From: Mycobacterium sp. PO1
GTDB lineage: Bacteria > Actinomycetota > Actinomycetes > Mycobacteriales > Mycobacteriaceae
Assembly (NCBI RefSeq): GCF_017312405.1
Contig: NZ_BLTG01000069.1
Location: 1-34,389, forward strand
Direction of reading: 5' to 3'
Length of the DNA stretch: 34,389 bases
The notes beneath the pieces were generated by a model, which saw only the letters and a list, made by a program, of their open reading frames with translations, did not search any database and had not been told where the DNA came from. This document shows positions 15,501-23,841 of the stretch, in pieces. The stretch's first letter is position 1. The number at the start of each line of letters is the position of its first letter. The position numbers and the translations under genes were made by a program.

Positions 15501-18500
15501 GGAACGCGACGCCGGTGCACAGGTCCATCAACACCGGGTGCATCGGTTCGGAGCCGAGCTGTTCGGCGAGTTCCGCACCCACCAGGATGTCACCGATCGC
15601 TTCGCCGTCGCCGAGCCACAACGACTTCAGCGAGCCCGACCACGTCGGCCCCCACGCCAGCTCCAGGTCTGCGAACGTCTCGAACAGCTCCTGCGGGCGC
15701 ATGCGGGTGCACCGCTCGATCGCGTCGTCGACCGCCTCGGCCTGTTCGGCGGGCTGCTCGTCGTCGAGCCCGGCGGTCACCGTGCCTTCGGCGTTCAGCG
15801 ACCAGTCGGTGTCGCGCTGACCGTAGGGCCGGCTGTGCACCTGGAACGTCCAGCCGCCGGCCTCCTGCGGGTGCAGCGTCAGCTGCACCTCGCGAGAACT
15901 CTTCTCCGGCAGGATGATCGGCTCGTAGAAGAAGACGTTCTGCACGCGTGCGGGGGTGCCGACCGCGGCCAGGGCCATCGCGGCATAGGTCGCACCCGGC
16001 ACGACGACGGTGCCGTAGATGACGTGGTCACTGAGCCAGGGCTGCGACCGGACCGACAACCGGCTGGTGAAGACGGTGTCGCCGGACGCGAGATCCTTGG
16101 CGCTGCCCGGGATCCCGGAGGTGGCGGCACCGCCACCCTCCGTCGCGACGCCGGCCGATCGGGGCCAGAAGCGACGGCGCTGGAACGGGTAGGTCGGCAA
16201 TTCGACGCGGCGACCGGCACGGCCGTGGACCGCCGCGAAATCGGGTCGGTGGCCACCGATGTACGCGGCGGCGAGCGCGTCGGCGATCTGACGCCGGTCG
16301 GCGACACCTTTGCGCAGTGAGACGACGGCCCGTGGCGCGGCCACATGCTCGGGCCACACCTGGACCGCGGCCCCGGTCAACACCGGCTGCGGCCCGATCT
16401 CCATCAGGATCGAGCACCCCAGCGCCGCCACGGTGCGCACGCTCTCGGCGAACTGCACCGGCTGGCGCGAATGCCGGCGCCAGTACCCGGCATCGATCGG
16501 GGTCTGGGCGGTGAGCACGGTGCCGGTGCGATTGCACACCAGCGGAAGTGTGGGCGCGGCGAACGTCATCCCTGCCGCGAAGGCCTCGAACTCGTCGAGC
16601 ACCGGGTCCAACAGCTCGGAGTGGAACGCGTGACTGGTTTCCAGCCAGGTGCAGCGGATGCCGTCGGCGCTGAACCCGGCGACGATCTGCTCCAGGTCCT
16701 CGCCGGGGCCCGAGAGCACGGTGTTGGGCCCGTTGTAGGCCCCGATCGACACCCGAGGGAACTGGGCGGCGGCTGCCTCGACACGATTGGCGTCGGTGAA
16801 CACCGCCACCATCCGCCCACCCGCGGGCAGGCTGCCGAACATCCGGCCGCGTTCGGCCATCAGCCGCACACCGTCCTCGAGGCTGAACACGCCCGCCACG
16901 CAGGCCGCCGCGTACTGGCCCACGCTGTGACCGAGGACGACGTCCGGTTCGATACCCCACGATTGCCACAGCCGCGCCAGACCCATCTCGACGGCGAACA
17001 GCGCCGGCTGAGCGAACGACGTGTGCCGCAACCGTTCCCCGGCCTTGCCGCCGGTCTCCCGGTCGGTGGCGAACAGCACCTCCAGCAGCGGATCGGCAAG
17101 CAGGTCGGCGACCGCCTCCGCGCAGCGGGTCACCGTCTCGGCGAAGACCGGTTCGGTGTCGAACAGTTCCCGGGCCATCCCCGGGTACTGGCTGCCCTGT
17201 CCGGTGAACAACCAGGCCGTCGTAGGGCGGTGGGTGTGCTCGCCGCGCACCACCCCGGGGCGCAGCCGATTCTCGGCCAGGTCGGTCAGCGCCGCCCGGG
17301 CGCCGTCGATCGAGTCCACCACCAGCGCGGCGCGGTGTTCGAAATGCGACCGCCCCGTTCCGGCCGTCAGGCACACGTCGCTCAGATCGGCATCCGGGTG
17401 GGTGCTCAACCAGCTGTCGTAGCGCTGCGCCAACGTCACCAGCGCTTCCGGCGAGCGGGCCGACAGCGGCAACACCTGCACGGCAGAGCGGTCGGTGGGC
17501 TGCGGCGCAGTATCCGGTGTGTCCGGAAGCTCAGCTGCGGCCAGAGCCGGATTAGGCTGGGGCGGTTCCTCGATCAGCACATGGGCGTTGGTGCCGGTGA
17601 ACCCGAACGAGCTCACCCCGGCCCGGCGTGGCCTGCCGTCGGCCTGCCACGGCATCGCCTCGTCCACCACCCGCACCGGCAGCGAGTCCCACGGGATGTG
17701 CGGCGACGGCTGCTCGAAATGCAGGCTCTGTGGCAGCACCCCGTGCTGCAGGGACAACACCACCTTGATCAGACCGGCTGCACCGGAGGCGGATTCGAGA
17801 TGGCCGATGTTGGTCTTCACCGATCCCATCAGCAGCGGCCGGTCGGCGTCGCGGGAGTCGCCGTAGGCGGCTGCGGCGGCCTGCACCTCGATCGGGTCGC
17901 CCAGCGGGGTGCCCGTGCCGTGCGCCTCCAGGTAGTCGACGTCACCGCCGGACAACCCGGCGCGGGCCAGGACCGTCGAGATGAGCCGCTGCTGGGCGCC
18001 GCCGTTGGGAACGGTCAACCCGCTGGAGGCGCCGTCCTGATTCACCGCGCTGGCGGGGATGACCGCACTGATCCGATCGCCGTCGCGCACCGCGTCGCTG
18101 AGCCGCTTGAGCACCAGCACGCCGCATCCCTCGCTACGTACGTAGCCGTCGGCGGACGCGTCGAAGGTCTTGCACCGCCCGGTGGGGGACAGCATGCGGG
18201 CGCGAGACGCCGCGACGACGGTGACGGGACTCAACAGCACGTTGACCCCGCCGGCCACCGCGAGATCGCAGTCGCCGGAATGCAGCGCCTGGCAGGCCTG
18301 GTGCACCGCGACCAGCGCCGAGCTGCATGCGGTGTCCACGGCCACGGCGGGCCCCTCGAAGCCCAGCGCGAAGGCGACCCGGCCGGAGATCGCGTTGAGC
18401 GCGTTGCCGGTGATGAAATGCGGCTCGATCTTGTCGATCGGCTCGGCGGAGAGCAGGTGGGCGTACTCGTTGGCGGCCACTCCCACGAAGACCCCGGTGC

Positions 18501-21500
18501 GGCTACCGCGCAGGGCCGACGGCGCGAATCCCGCTCGTTCCAGCCCCTCCCACACCGTCTCCAGCATCAGCCGCTGCTGCGGCTCGATCCAGACCGCCTC
18601 GCGCGGTGAGATACCGAAGAACTCGGGGTCGAACCCGTCGATCTCGTCGAGAAAACCGCCCGACCGGGTGTACGTCTTGCCCGCGGCGTCGGGATCGGGA
18701 TCGTAGAACTCGTCGATGTCGAAGCGGTCCTCCGGCACTTCGCGGATGGCGTCGACACCACCGGCCAGCAGGTCCCAGAAGGCCTCCGGATCGGGTGCGC
18801 CGGGGAAGCGGCAGGACACGGCTACGACCGCGATCGGCTCGTCGGTCCGGGCGGCGACCACGGTCGCCGGCTTCGCGGCGGCCTGGCCGCTGAGTCCGAG
18901 TACGTCGGCCAGCAGATAGTCCGCCACATCGGAGAGCCTGGGGTGATCCATCGCCAGGGTGGCCGGGATCTGGGCGCCCACAGCCTGTTCGATGCGCTGG
19001 CGTAACTCCACAGCCATCAGCGAATCCATGCCGAGATCGAAGAACCCGGCATCCTCGCGGATCTCGCCGGCGTCGATGCGGGTCACCTCGGCCACCGCTT
19101 CGCGCAGGTGGTCGATCAGCAGCGCGCGGCGCTGCTGCACAGGGGCATTGGTGAGCTTCTCGACCAGGGCCGTCTTTCCGGACGGAGCCGTCGACACCGG
19201 CTGCGCGGGCAGGCCCTGCTGCATCTCGGCCAGGAACGCCCGCTGGCCCGCCTGCTGATACAGCGGCAGGAAGCGGGCCCAGTCGATGCGGGCCACCACG
19301 CCGTGCCCGGGCGTGGTCGTCGCGACGTCGGCCAGCCCGGCCAGAGCGTCGGCGGGCGAGAGGGTCTGCACTCCGCGCTGCGCCAACCGCGCGCGGGACT
19401 GTTCGTCGGCCATACCGGCCGACCAGGGGCCGAAGTTCACGCTGATCCCGGCGATGCCCTGGTCTCGCTGATACCGGCACAGTCCGTCGAGGAAGGCGTT
19501 GGCGGCGCCGTAGGCGGTCTGACCGAATCCACCCCAGACGGAGGCGATCGAGGAGGTGCTGAGGAAGAAGTCGAGCTTCAGGTCAGCCGCGGCCTCACTG
19601 AGATGCCATGCACCCCAGACCTTTCCGGCGAAGACACGGTCGGTTTCGGCGTCTTCGAGGGCGCTCAGCGGGGTGGTGCCGACCTCCCCGGCCGCATGCA
19701 CGATGCCGGCCAGCGGCGGAAGGTCGGCGGCGATGCCGGCCAACAGGCGCGCCACGTCGTGGGCGTCGGCGACGTCGGCCGTGATCACCTGCAGGGTGCA
19801 ACCGTGCTGCGCGCGTAGCGCGTCGATCCGCTGCGCGGTGGTGTCGTCGGGCGCGCGTCGGCTCGTGAGCACCAGATGCCCGGCGCCGTGGGCGGCGAGA
19901 TACCCGGCGATCTCCAGTCCGATCGCCCCCAGTCCGCCGGTCACCAGATAGGTGGCGTCGTCGCGCAGCGGCAGCGGGTCCGCCCCGGGCCGGCCGGACC
20001 GGCGGACCAGACGGGGGACCAGCACCGCCTGGTCGCGGATCGCGACCTGGTCTTCCCGGGCGGCCGAGTCGGGTGGGCCCCCGATCAGGTCGACGAGGCG
20101 GGCCCATTCGTGTGCCGCGATGTCGCGGTCTGCGGTCAGGTCGGCGAGTCCGCCCCACAGCTGTGGCAATTCCAGAGCAGCGGCGCGGCCGAAGCCCCAC
20201 AGACAGCTCTGCTCGGGGCTCACCGTGTCGGCATCGGTCGCCTGTTGCGCGCCCCGGGTCACCAGCCAGATCGGGCTGCGCAGTTCGGCGGCTGCGGCCG
20301 CGCGGAACAGCCGCCGCGTGCCGCTCAGGGTGCGGTGCTGCATCCGCAGCAGTGAGCGCATCGACGGGCCGGCCGCCGCAGACGGGTTCGCGTCCAACGC
20401 GGCGAGGTGCACAACACGCACCGCCGAACCATCCTCGGCCAGGGTGCGCAGCGCGGCGGCGAGCTGCTCGGCGTCGGCATCCGATGCCGGCAGTGCGACC
20501 GACTCGTACCGCTGGCCGCGTGTGGTCAGCACGTCGACGAGGGGCTGGGCCGCCGCGGGGTCACCGACCAGGACCCAGGTCGCACTCACGCCGGCCGAGG
20601 TGCGGAACGACGAGGCTTCCTGCCAGTGGATCTCGTAGCGGTCGTCGGTGATCGCCTGGGTGGTGCGTTGCTGATTGTGCTGTGCGGCAAGCTTGTTCAA
20701 AACAGCCACCGTCTGCTCGTCGCCCGCGCTGTCCAGCAGTGCCGCGAGCTCGGCGATGCGCCCGTCCTCCAGGAGGCCGACGGCCTCGGTGCGGGGACCG
20801 CTGAGGCGTTGCGGTGCAGCGGAATCGACCGTGCCGTCGCGGCCGTCGGAGAACCAGTACTGACGCCGCTCGAACGGGTAGGTCGGCAGATCCAGCTTGC
20901 GCGCCTCCGGCCGGCGCAGCGCGGCGAAGTCGGGCAGGTGACCCAGCACGTAGGCATCGGCGAGGGCCTCGGTGATCTGGCGGTGGTCCGCGGTGGTCGG
21001 GCGCAGAGACGCGATCACCCGCGGCGTGGTCGTCGGGTCCGGCCAGGCGCCCAGCGCCGCGGCGGTCAGAACGGGTCGCGGACCGATCTCGACCAGCACC
21101 CTGCAGTTCATCTCGGCGAGGGTGCGCACGCTCTTGGCGAACTCGACCGGTTGGCGTGCGTGCCGCCGCCAGTAGGTCCCGTCGAGTTTCACACTGCGTC
21201 CCAGCGCAGCCCCGGTCCGGTTGTCGATCAGGATCCGTTGCGGCTGGTTGACCTCGAACTGTGCTGCGAACGACTCGAATTCGTCGAGGATCGGATCGAG
21301 CAGCGCGGAGTGGAAGGCGTGGCTGGTGTCGAGCCAGTCGCAGCGCACCCCGGCAGCGACCAGTCCCGAGATCGCCTGCGCGAGGTCGTCGGCCGGTCCG
21401 GACAGCACGGTGTTCGCACCGTTGTAGGCGGCCACCGACAGAGTGGGGAACTCGTCGGTCAGCGGCTCGACCCGATCCGGGGCCGTGAACACCGCGACCA

Positions 21501-23610
21501 TCCGCCCGCCGGCGGGCAGGCTGCCGAACAGGCGGCCGCGCTCGGCCATCAGCCGTGCCCCGTCGGCCAGTTCGAAGACGCCGGCCACACACGCCGCCGA
21601 GTACTGGCCGACGCTGTGGCCCAGCACCACGTCCGGCTCCAACCCCCACGACTGCCACAGCCGGGCCAGGCCCATCTCCACCGCGAACAGGGCGGGCTGC
21701 GCGGCAGACGTCTGGCGCAGCTCCTCGTCGCTGGACCCGAAGATCACGTCGAGCAAGGGCTTTTCGAGAACATCGGCGACCGCGTCGGCGCACTGTCGCA
21801 GCGTGTCGGCGAACACCGGCTCGGTGTCGAACAACTCGCGGGCCATGCCGGGGTACTGGCTGCCCTGCCCGGTGAACAACCATGCCGTCTTCGGCGACTC
21901 GTGGGACTCGCCGCGCACCAGCCCCGGAGCAGGCCGGTCGTCGGCCAGCGCGCCGAGGAGTTCGAGCGCCGAGTCTTTGGAGTCGACCACCAGTGCCGCG
22001 CGATGCTCCAGGTGGGCACGCGCCGTGCCCGCGGTGAAGCAGACGTCGGCCAGCGTGGCCTCGGGATGCTCGACCAGCCAATGGCGGTACCGGTCGGCGA
22101 GGGTCGCCAGGGCGGCCGGGGTGCGGGCGGACAGCGGCAGCAGGCGGTAGCCGGCGTCCGGCGCGGCCGCGGTGACGTTGGCCGGCTCAGCCGCGCGGCC
22201 CATGAGCGGCTCCGCCGCGTGGCCCATCAGCGGCTCCGCCGCGTGGCCCATGAGCGGCTCCGCCGCCGGGCTCACAAGCGGCTCCGCCGCCGGTGGCGCC
22301 TCTTCGAGGATGACGTGGGCGTTGGTGCCCGCGAACCCGAACGAACTGACCCCGGCGATGCGGGGGAGGCCGTTGCGCTCCCACGGCACGGGATCGGTGA
22401 CGACCTCGACCGCCAGCCGGTCCCACGGAATGTGCGGCGAGGGCTTCTCGAAGTTGAGATGCCGCGGCAGCATCTCGTTCTCCAACGACAGGATGACCTT
22501 GATGACCCCGGCGATCCCGGCGGCCGCCTCGAGGTGGCCGATGTTCGTCTTGACCGACCCGATCAGCAGCGGCCGGTCGGCGGGGCGCCCGGCACCGAGC
22601 ACCGCGCCCGCGGCCTGAGCTTCGATCGGATCGCCCAGCGACGTCCCGGTGCCGTGGGCTTCCAGGTAGCCGACGTCGGCGGGGGCGACCCCAGCGCGGT
22701 CCAGGGCGTCGGTGATCACCCGTTGCTGGGCCACGCCGTTGGGCACCGTCAGCCCGCCCGACGCACCGTCCTGGTTGATGGCGCTGCCGCGGATGACCGC
22801 GCGGATCCGGTCGCCGTCGCGAAGCGCATCCTCGAGGCGTTTGACGACGATGACGCCGCAGCCCTCGCCGCGCACATATCCGTCGGCGGCCGCGTCGAAC
22901 GTCTTGCAGCGGCCGTCGGGCGCCAACATGTGCGCGCTGGAGAAGGTGATCATCGTGGCGGGCGTGAGCAGCACGTTCGCCCCACCGGCCAGCGCCAGGT
23001 CGCACTCGCCGAGGCGGAGCGCCTGGCACGCCTGGTGGATGGCCACCAGCGATGAACTGCAGGCGGTGTCGACGGCGACCGCCGGGCCCTGTAGTCCCAA
23101 CCGGAAACTGATCCGGCCCGCGGCGGCCGCGTTGGACGTCCCGATGGCCATGTAGGCCTCGATCTCGGGGTAGGTGAGTTCGTCGGAGGCCATGCCCAGG
23201 TAATCGTGGGTGGCCAGCCCGACGAACACGCCGGTGTTGCTGCCGGCCAGGGACGTCGGCGCGATCCCGGAGTGCTCCACCGCGCGCCACGCGGTCTCCA
23301 GCAGCAGCCGGTGCTGGGGGTCCATCAACCGGACCTCGCGGGTCGACATCCCGAAGAACGGAGCGTCGAAGCCTGTCGCGTCCTCGACGAAACCCGCGCG
23401 CCGGGTGACCACCTTGCCCGGCGTGCCCGGCTCCGCGTCGAAGAACTCGTCGACGTCCCAGCGGTCACCGGGGACCTCTGAGATGGCGTCGCGGCCTGCC
23501 CGCAGCATGTCCCAGAACCGGTCGGTGTCCGGGGCGCCCGGGAAGCGCGCCGCGTAGCCGATGACGGCGAACCGCGGGGGCTGCCCGGTCGGATGCTCGG
23601 CGGATCCCAT
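12514..23610 (-). CDS. pks: Two-module iterative type I polyketide synthase for phleic acids (TPP Pks)
   Basis: This 3698-residue enzyme should build the polyunsaturated phleic acyl chains of trehalose polyphleates. Module 1: KS (about 11-435, Cys184 in VDTACSSS), AT (570-890, Ser666 in GHSVG), KR (catalytic part 1215-1400, Tyr1367), ACP (Ser1530 in GMDSLMAVEL). Module 2: KS (1588-2005, Cys1762), AT (2135-2450, Ser2229), DH (His2529 and Asp2696 in HPVLMDLC), ER (about 3010-3320, NADPH motif HAASGGVGLAA), KR (from about 3330, Tyr3480), ACP (Ser3638 in GTDSLMAIEL). Both AT domains carry HAFH, the malonyl signature. There is no loading domain and no thioesterase, as expected if FadD23 loads and PapA3 unloads the chain. 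The ATG at 23610 has GGGAG upstream. papA3 is divergent; tspO and an SDR gene follow. The match to the known TPP Pks rests on domain order and neighbours. Confidence 0.93.
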   Translation of the reverse strand: MGSAEHPTGQPPRFAVIGYAARFPGAPDTDRFWDMLRAGRDAISEVPGDRWDVDEFFDAEPGTPGKVVTRRAGFVEDATGFDAPFFGMSTREVRLMDPQHRLLLETAWRAVEHSGIAPTSLAGSNTGVFVGLATHDYLGMASDELTYPEIEAYMAIGTSNAAAAGRISFRLGLQGPAVAVDTACSSSLVAIHQACQALRLGECDLALAGGANVLLTPATMITFSSAHMLAPDGRCKTFDAAADGYVRGEGCGVIVVKRLEDALRDGDRIRAVIRGSAINQDGASGGLTVPNGVAQQRVITDALDRAGVAPADVGYLEAHGTGTSLGDPIEAQAAGAVLGAGRPADRPLLIGSVKTNIGHLEAAAGIAGVIKVILSLENEMLPRHLNFEKPSPHIPWDRLAVEVVTDPVPWERNGLPRIAGVSSFGFAGTNAHVILEEAPPAAEPLVSPAAEPLMGHAAEPLMGHAAEPLMGRAAEPANVTAAAPDAGYRLLPLSARTPAALATLADRYRHWLVEHPEATLADVCFTAGTARAHLEHRAALVVDSKDSALELLGALADDRPAPGLVRGESHESPKTAWLFTGQGSQYPGMARELFDTEPVFADTLRQCADAVADVLEKPLLDVIFGSSDEELRQTSAAQPALFAVEMGLARLWQSWGLEPDVVLGHSVGQYSAACVAGVFELADGARLMAERGRLFGSLPAGGRMVAVFTAPDRVEPLTDEFPTLSVAAYNGANTVLSGPADDLAQAISGLVAAGVRCDWLDTSHAFHSALLDPILDEFESFAAQFEVNQPQRILIDNRTGAALGRSVKLDGTYWRRHARQPVEFAKSVRTLAEMNCRVLVEIGPRPVLTAAALGAWPDPTTTPRVIASLRPTTADHRQITEALADAYVLGHLPDFAALRRPEARKLDLPTYPFERRQYWFSDGRDGTVDSAAPQRLSGPRTEAVGLLEDGRIAELAALLDSAGDEQTVAVLNKLAAQHNQQRTTQAITDDRYEIHWQEASSFRTSAGVSATWVLVGDPAAAQPLVDVLTTRGQRYESVALPASDADAEQLAAALRTLAEDGSAVRVVHLAALDANPSAAAGPSMRSLLRMQHRTLSGTRRLFRAAAAAELRSPIWLVTRGAQQATDADTVSPEQSCLWGFGRAAALELPQLWGGLADLTADRDIAAHEWARLVDLIGGPPDSAAREDQVAIRDQAVLVPRLVRRSGRPGADPLPLRDDATYLVTGGLGAIGLEIAGYLAAHGAGHLVLTSRRAPDDTTAQRIDALRAQHGCTLQVITADVADAHDVARLLAGIAADLPPLAGIVHAAGEVGTTPLSALEDAETDRVFAGKVWGAWHLSEAAADLKLDFFLSTSSIASVWGGFGQTAYGAANAFLDGLCRYQRDQGIAGISVNFGPWSAGMADEQSRARLAQRGVQTLSPADALAGLADVATTTPGHGVVARIDWARFLPLYQQAGQRAFLAEMQQGLPAQPVSTAPSGKTALVEKLTNAPVQQRRALLIDHLREAVAEVTRIDAGEIREDAGFFDLGMDSLMAVELRQRIEQAVGAQIPATLAMDHPRLSDVADYLLADVLGLSGQAAAKPATVVAARTDEPIAVVAVSCRFPGAPDPEAFWDLLAGGVDAIREVPEDRFDIDEFYDPDPDAAGKTYTRSGGFLDEIDGFDPEFFGISPREAVWIEPQQRLMLETVWEGLERAGFAPSALRGSRTGVFVGVAANEYAHLLSAEPIDKIEPHFITGNALNAISGRVAFALGFEGPAVAVDTACSSALVAVHQACQALHSGDCDLAVAGGVNVLLSPVTVVAASRARMLSPTGRCKTFDASADGYVRSEGCGVLVLKRLSDAVRDGDRISAVIPASAVNQDGASSGLTVPNGGAQQRLISTVLARAGLSGGDVDYLEAHGTGTPLGDPIEVQAAAAAYGDSRDADRPLLMGSVKTNIGHLESASGAAGLIKVVLSLQHGVLPQSLHFEQPSPHIPWDSLPVRVVDEAMPWQADGRPRRAGVSSFGFTGTNAHVLIEEPPQPNPALAAAELPDTPDTAPQPTDRSAVQVLPLSARSPEALVTLAQRYDSWLSTHPDADLSDVCLTAGTGRSHFEHRAALVVDSIDGARAALTDLAENRLRPGVVRGEHTHRPTTAWLFTGQGSQYPGMARELFDTEPVFAETVTRCAEAVADLLADPLLEVLFATDRETGGKAGERLRHTSFAQPALFAVEMGLARLWQSWGIEPDVVLGHSVGQYAAACVAGVFSLEDGVRLMAERGRMFGSLPAGGRMVAVFTDANRVEAAAAQFPRVSIGAYNGPNTVLSGPGEDLEQIVAGFSADGIRCTWLETSHAFHSELLDPVLDEFEAFAAGMTFAAPTLPLVCNRTGTVLTAQTPIDAGYWRRHSRQPVQFAESVRTVAALGCSILMEIGPQPVLTGAAVQVWPEHVAAPRAVVSLRKGVADRRQIADALAAAYIGGHRPDFAAVHGRAGRRVELPTYPFQRRRFWPRSAGVATEGGGAATSGIPGSAKDLASGDTVFTSRLSVRSQPWLSDHVIYGTVVVPGATYAAMALAAVGTPARVQNVFFYEPIILPEKSSREVQLTLHPQEAGGWTFQVHSRPYGQRDTDWSLNAEGTVTAGLDDEQPAEQAEAVDDAIERCTRMRPQELFETFADLELAWGPTWSGSLKSLWLGDGEAIGDILVGAELAEQLGSEPMHPVLMDLCTGVAFPAFPALLAAEQGVNDLFLPLRYGQVTLREKMPRRFYCRARWHAAELNSETQVFDLDFVDRDGRLLGGIREFTVKRAPREALLRGLGGDATRLLYTLGWHEVAPPEPRDDETAGTWLIAGFDELAAAVPGCIPFDRGPDAAPLGQVLTEARERGLPFSGVVWRAAAPTENADADHVAARLETEIGHLLSAVHAVQGGSGTAPVTLPDGLWIVTERGVACESGEPVDPVQAALWGLGRTTINEEPSLRCRMVDVDGSAEAVAALAGLLSNPVTEPECALRQGKLLASRLLPWARSGHLAVPRGGDYVLAPTERGAIDNLRLSEVDVAPPADGYVQVRVEAAGLNFRDVLNVLGLYPGDPGPIGGDFAGIVTQVGAGVNGLEVGQRVYGFMQGAFSSRFNVPAQLLAPVPDGLGPVAAATIPAAALTVRLAFDWAKIQPGERVLVHAASGGVGLAAIQMAQQRGATVFATASTFKRATLRKMGVKYVYDSRSTDFADQILADTNGAGVDVVLNSLTNNGFVEATVRATAPNGRFAEIAKRDIWTPEQMAAARPDIAYEIVALDVTTLQDPGHIHRLLTEVSQGLGTGEWAPLPAEIYPITESRAAFRRMQQARHIGKIVVQIPHPLQPRPDRSYLITGGLGAVGLHTAAYLAQLGAGDIVLTSRRAPDADTQRVIDEITERYRCRVHTFAADVGDDGEVAALLQRIRAELPPLAGVAHLAGVLDDALLSQQSLERFRTTLAPKAFGACHLDRRTREDDLDFFLVSSSVSSLFGSPGQANYAAANALLDGLVAQRRAQGLPATGINFGPWAQGGMASSEAAVANISAQGLIPLEPSAALSAMAEVVANGTGQATVLKANWQRAAKVLGSSRPPILDLVLPSAAGETTGDSELLRQLQEIPVPQRAGFVTEFLQREVQNFLRLAQPPAATSSFLDLGTDSLMAIELRNRLHSQFGGAFTINATAVFDYPTIGGLAEYLVGQLPDAEAAEPAPQEEPPVTE
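22184..22297 (-). repeat. 24-bp in-frame tandem repeat in the KS1-AT1 linker of pks
   Basis: Four full units and one partial unit of 24 bp run from 22184 to 22297. On the coding strand they give an eight-residue repeat of the type AAEPLMGH, at about residues 438-475 of the Pks, between the first KS and AT domains. Since the period is a multiple of three, copy changes keep the frame and would only alter linker length. Confidence 0.93.
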
Positions 23611-23841
23611 GCCGTTGTACTCCCTTGCTTCGACGGTGAGAATCTGACTGCACAGGTCACCTGTCGCGCCCTGAGATCGACTTCCCCCGACGGACACTAT
23701 GGCACGTGTGCAGGTGCCGTGTGGGGTGTTGCTGTCCCGGGCTGGGGCGGCGCGGAACGGCGGCACCGGTATGTTGATCGAGCAGTAGTCGGCGCCGGTT
23801 CCGGGGTCGACTGAGCGGGGTGTATTCGGGAGGGTCGAGTT
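23611..23841. promoter_or_regulatory. Divergent control region of pks and papA3
   Basis: The 231-base interval drives the two arms of the locus. ACAGGT-C-ACCTGT at 23652-23664 is a palindrome with 6-bp arms, and GGCAC-N8-GTGCC spans 23701-23718. For pks (minus strand) TAGTGT at 23699-23694 fits a -10, placing the first palindrome just downstream of the start as a repressor site. For papA3 TATGTT at 23770-23775 fits a -10, leaving a leader of about 60 bases. No -35 consensus is clear for either. Confidence 0.42.

Noticed and set aside
12664..16320. Plus-strand frame of 1218 codons opposite pks
   Set aside because: It is antisense to clear PKS domains and its composition (many Arg, Gly, His, Gln) is that of a high-GC shadow frame.
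20407..23055. Plus-strand frame of 882 codons opposite pks module 1
   Set aside because: Same reason; the KS, AT and linker motifs are all on the minus strand.
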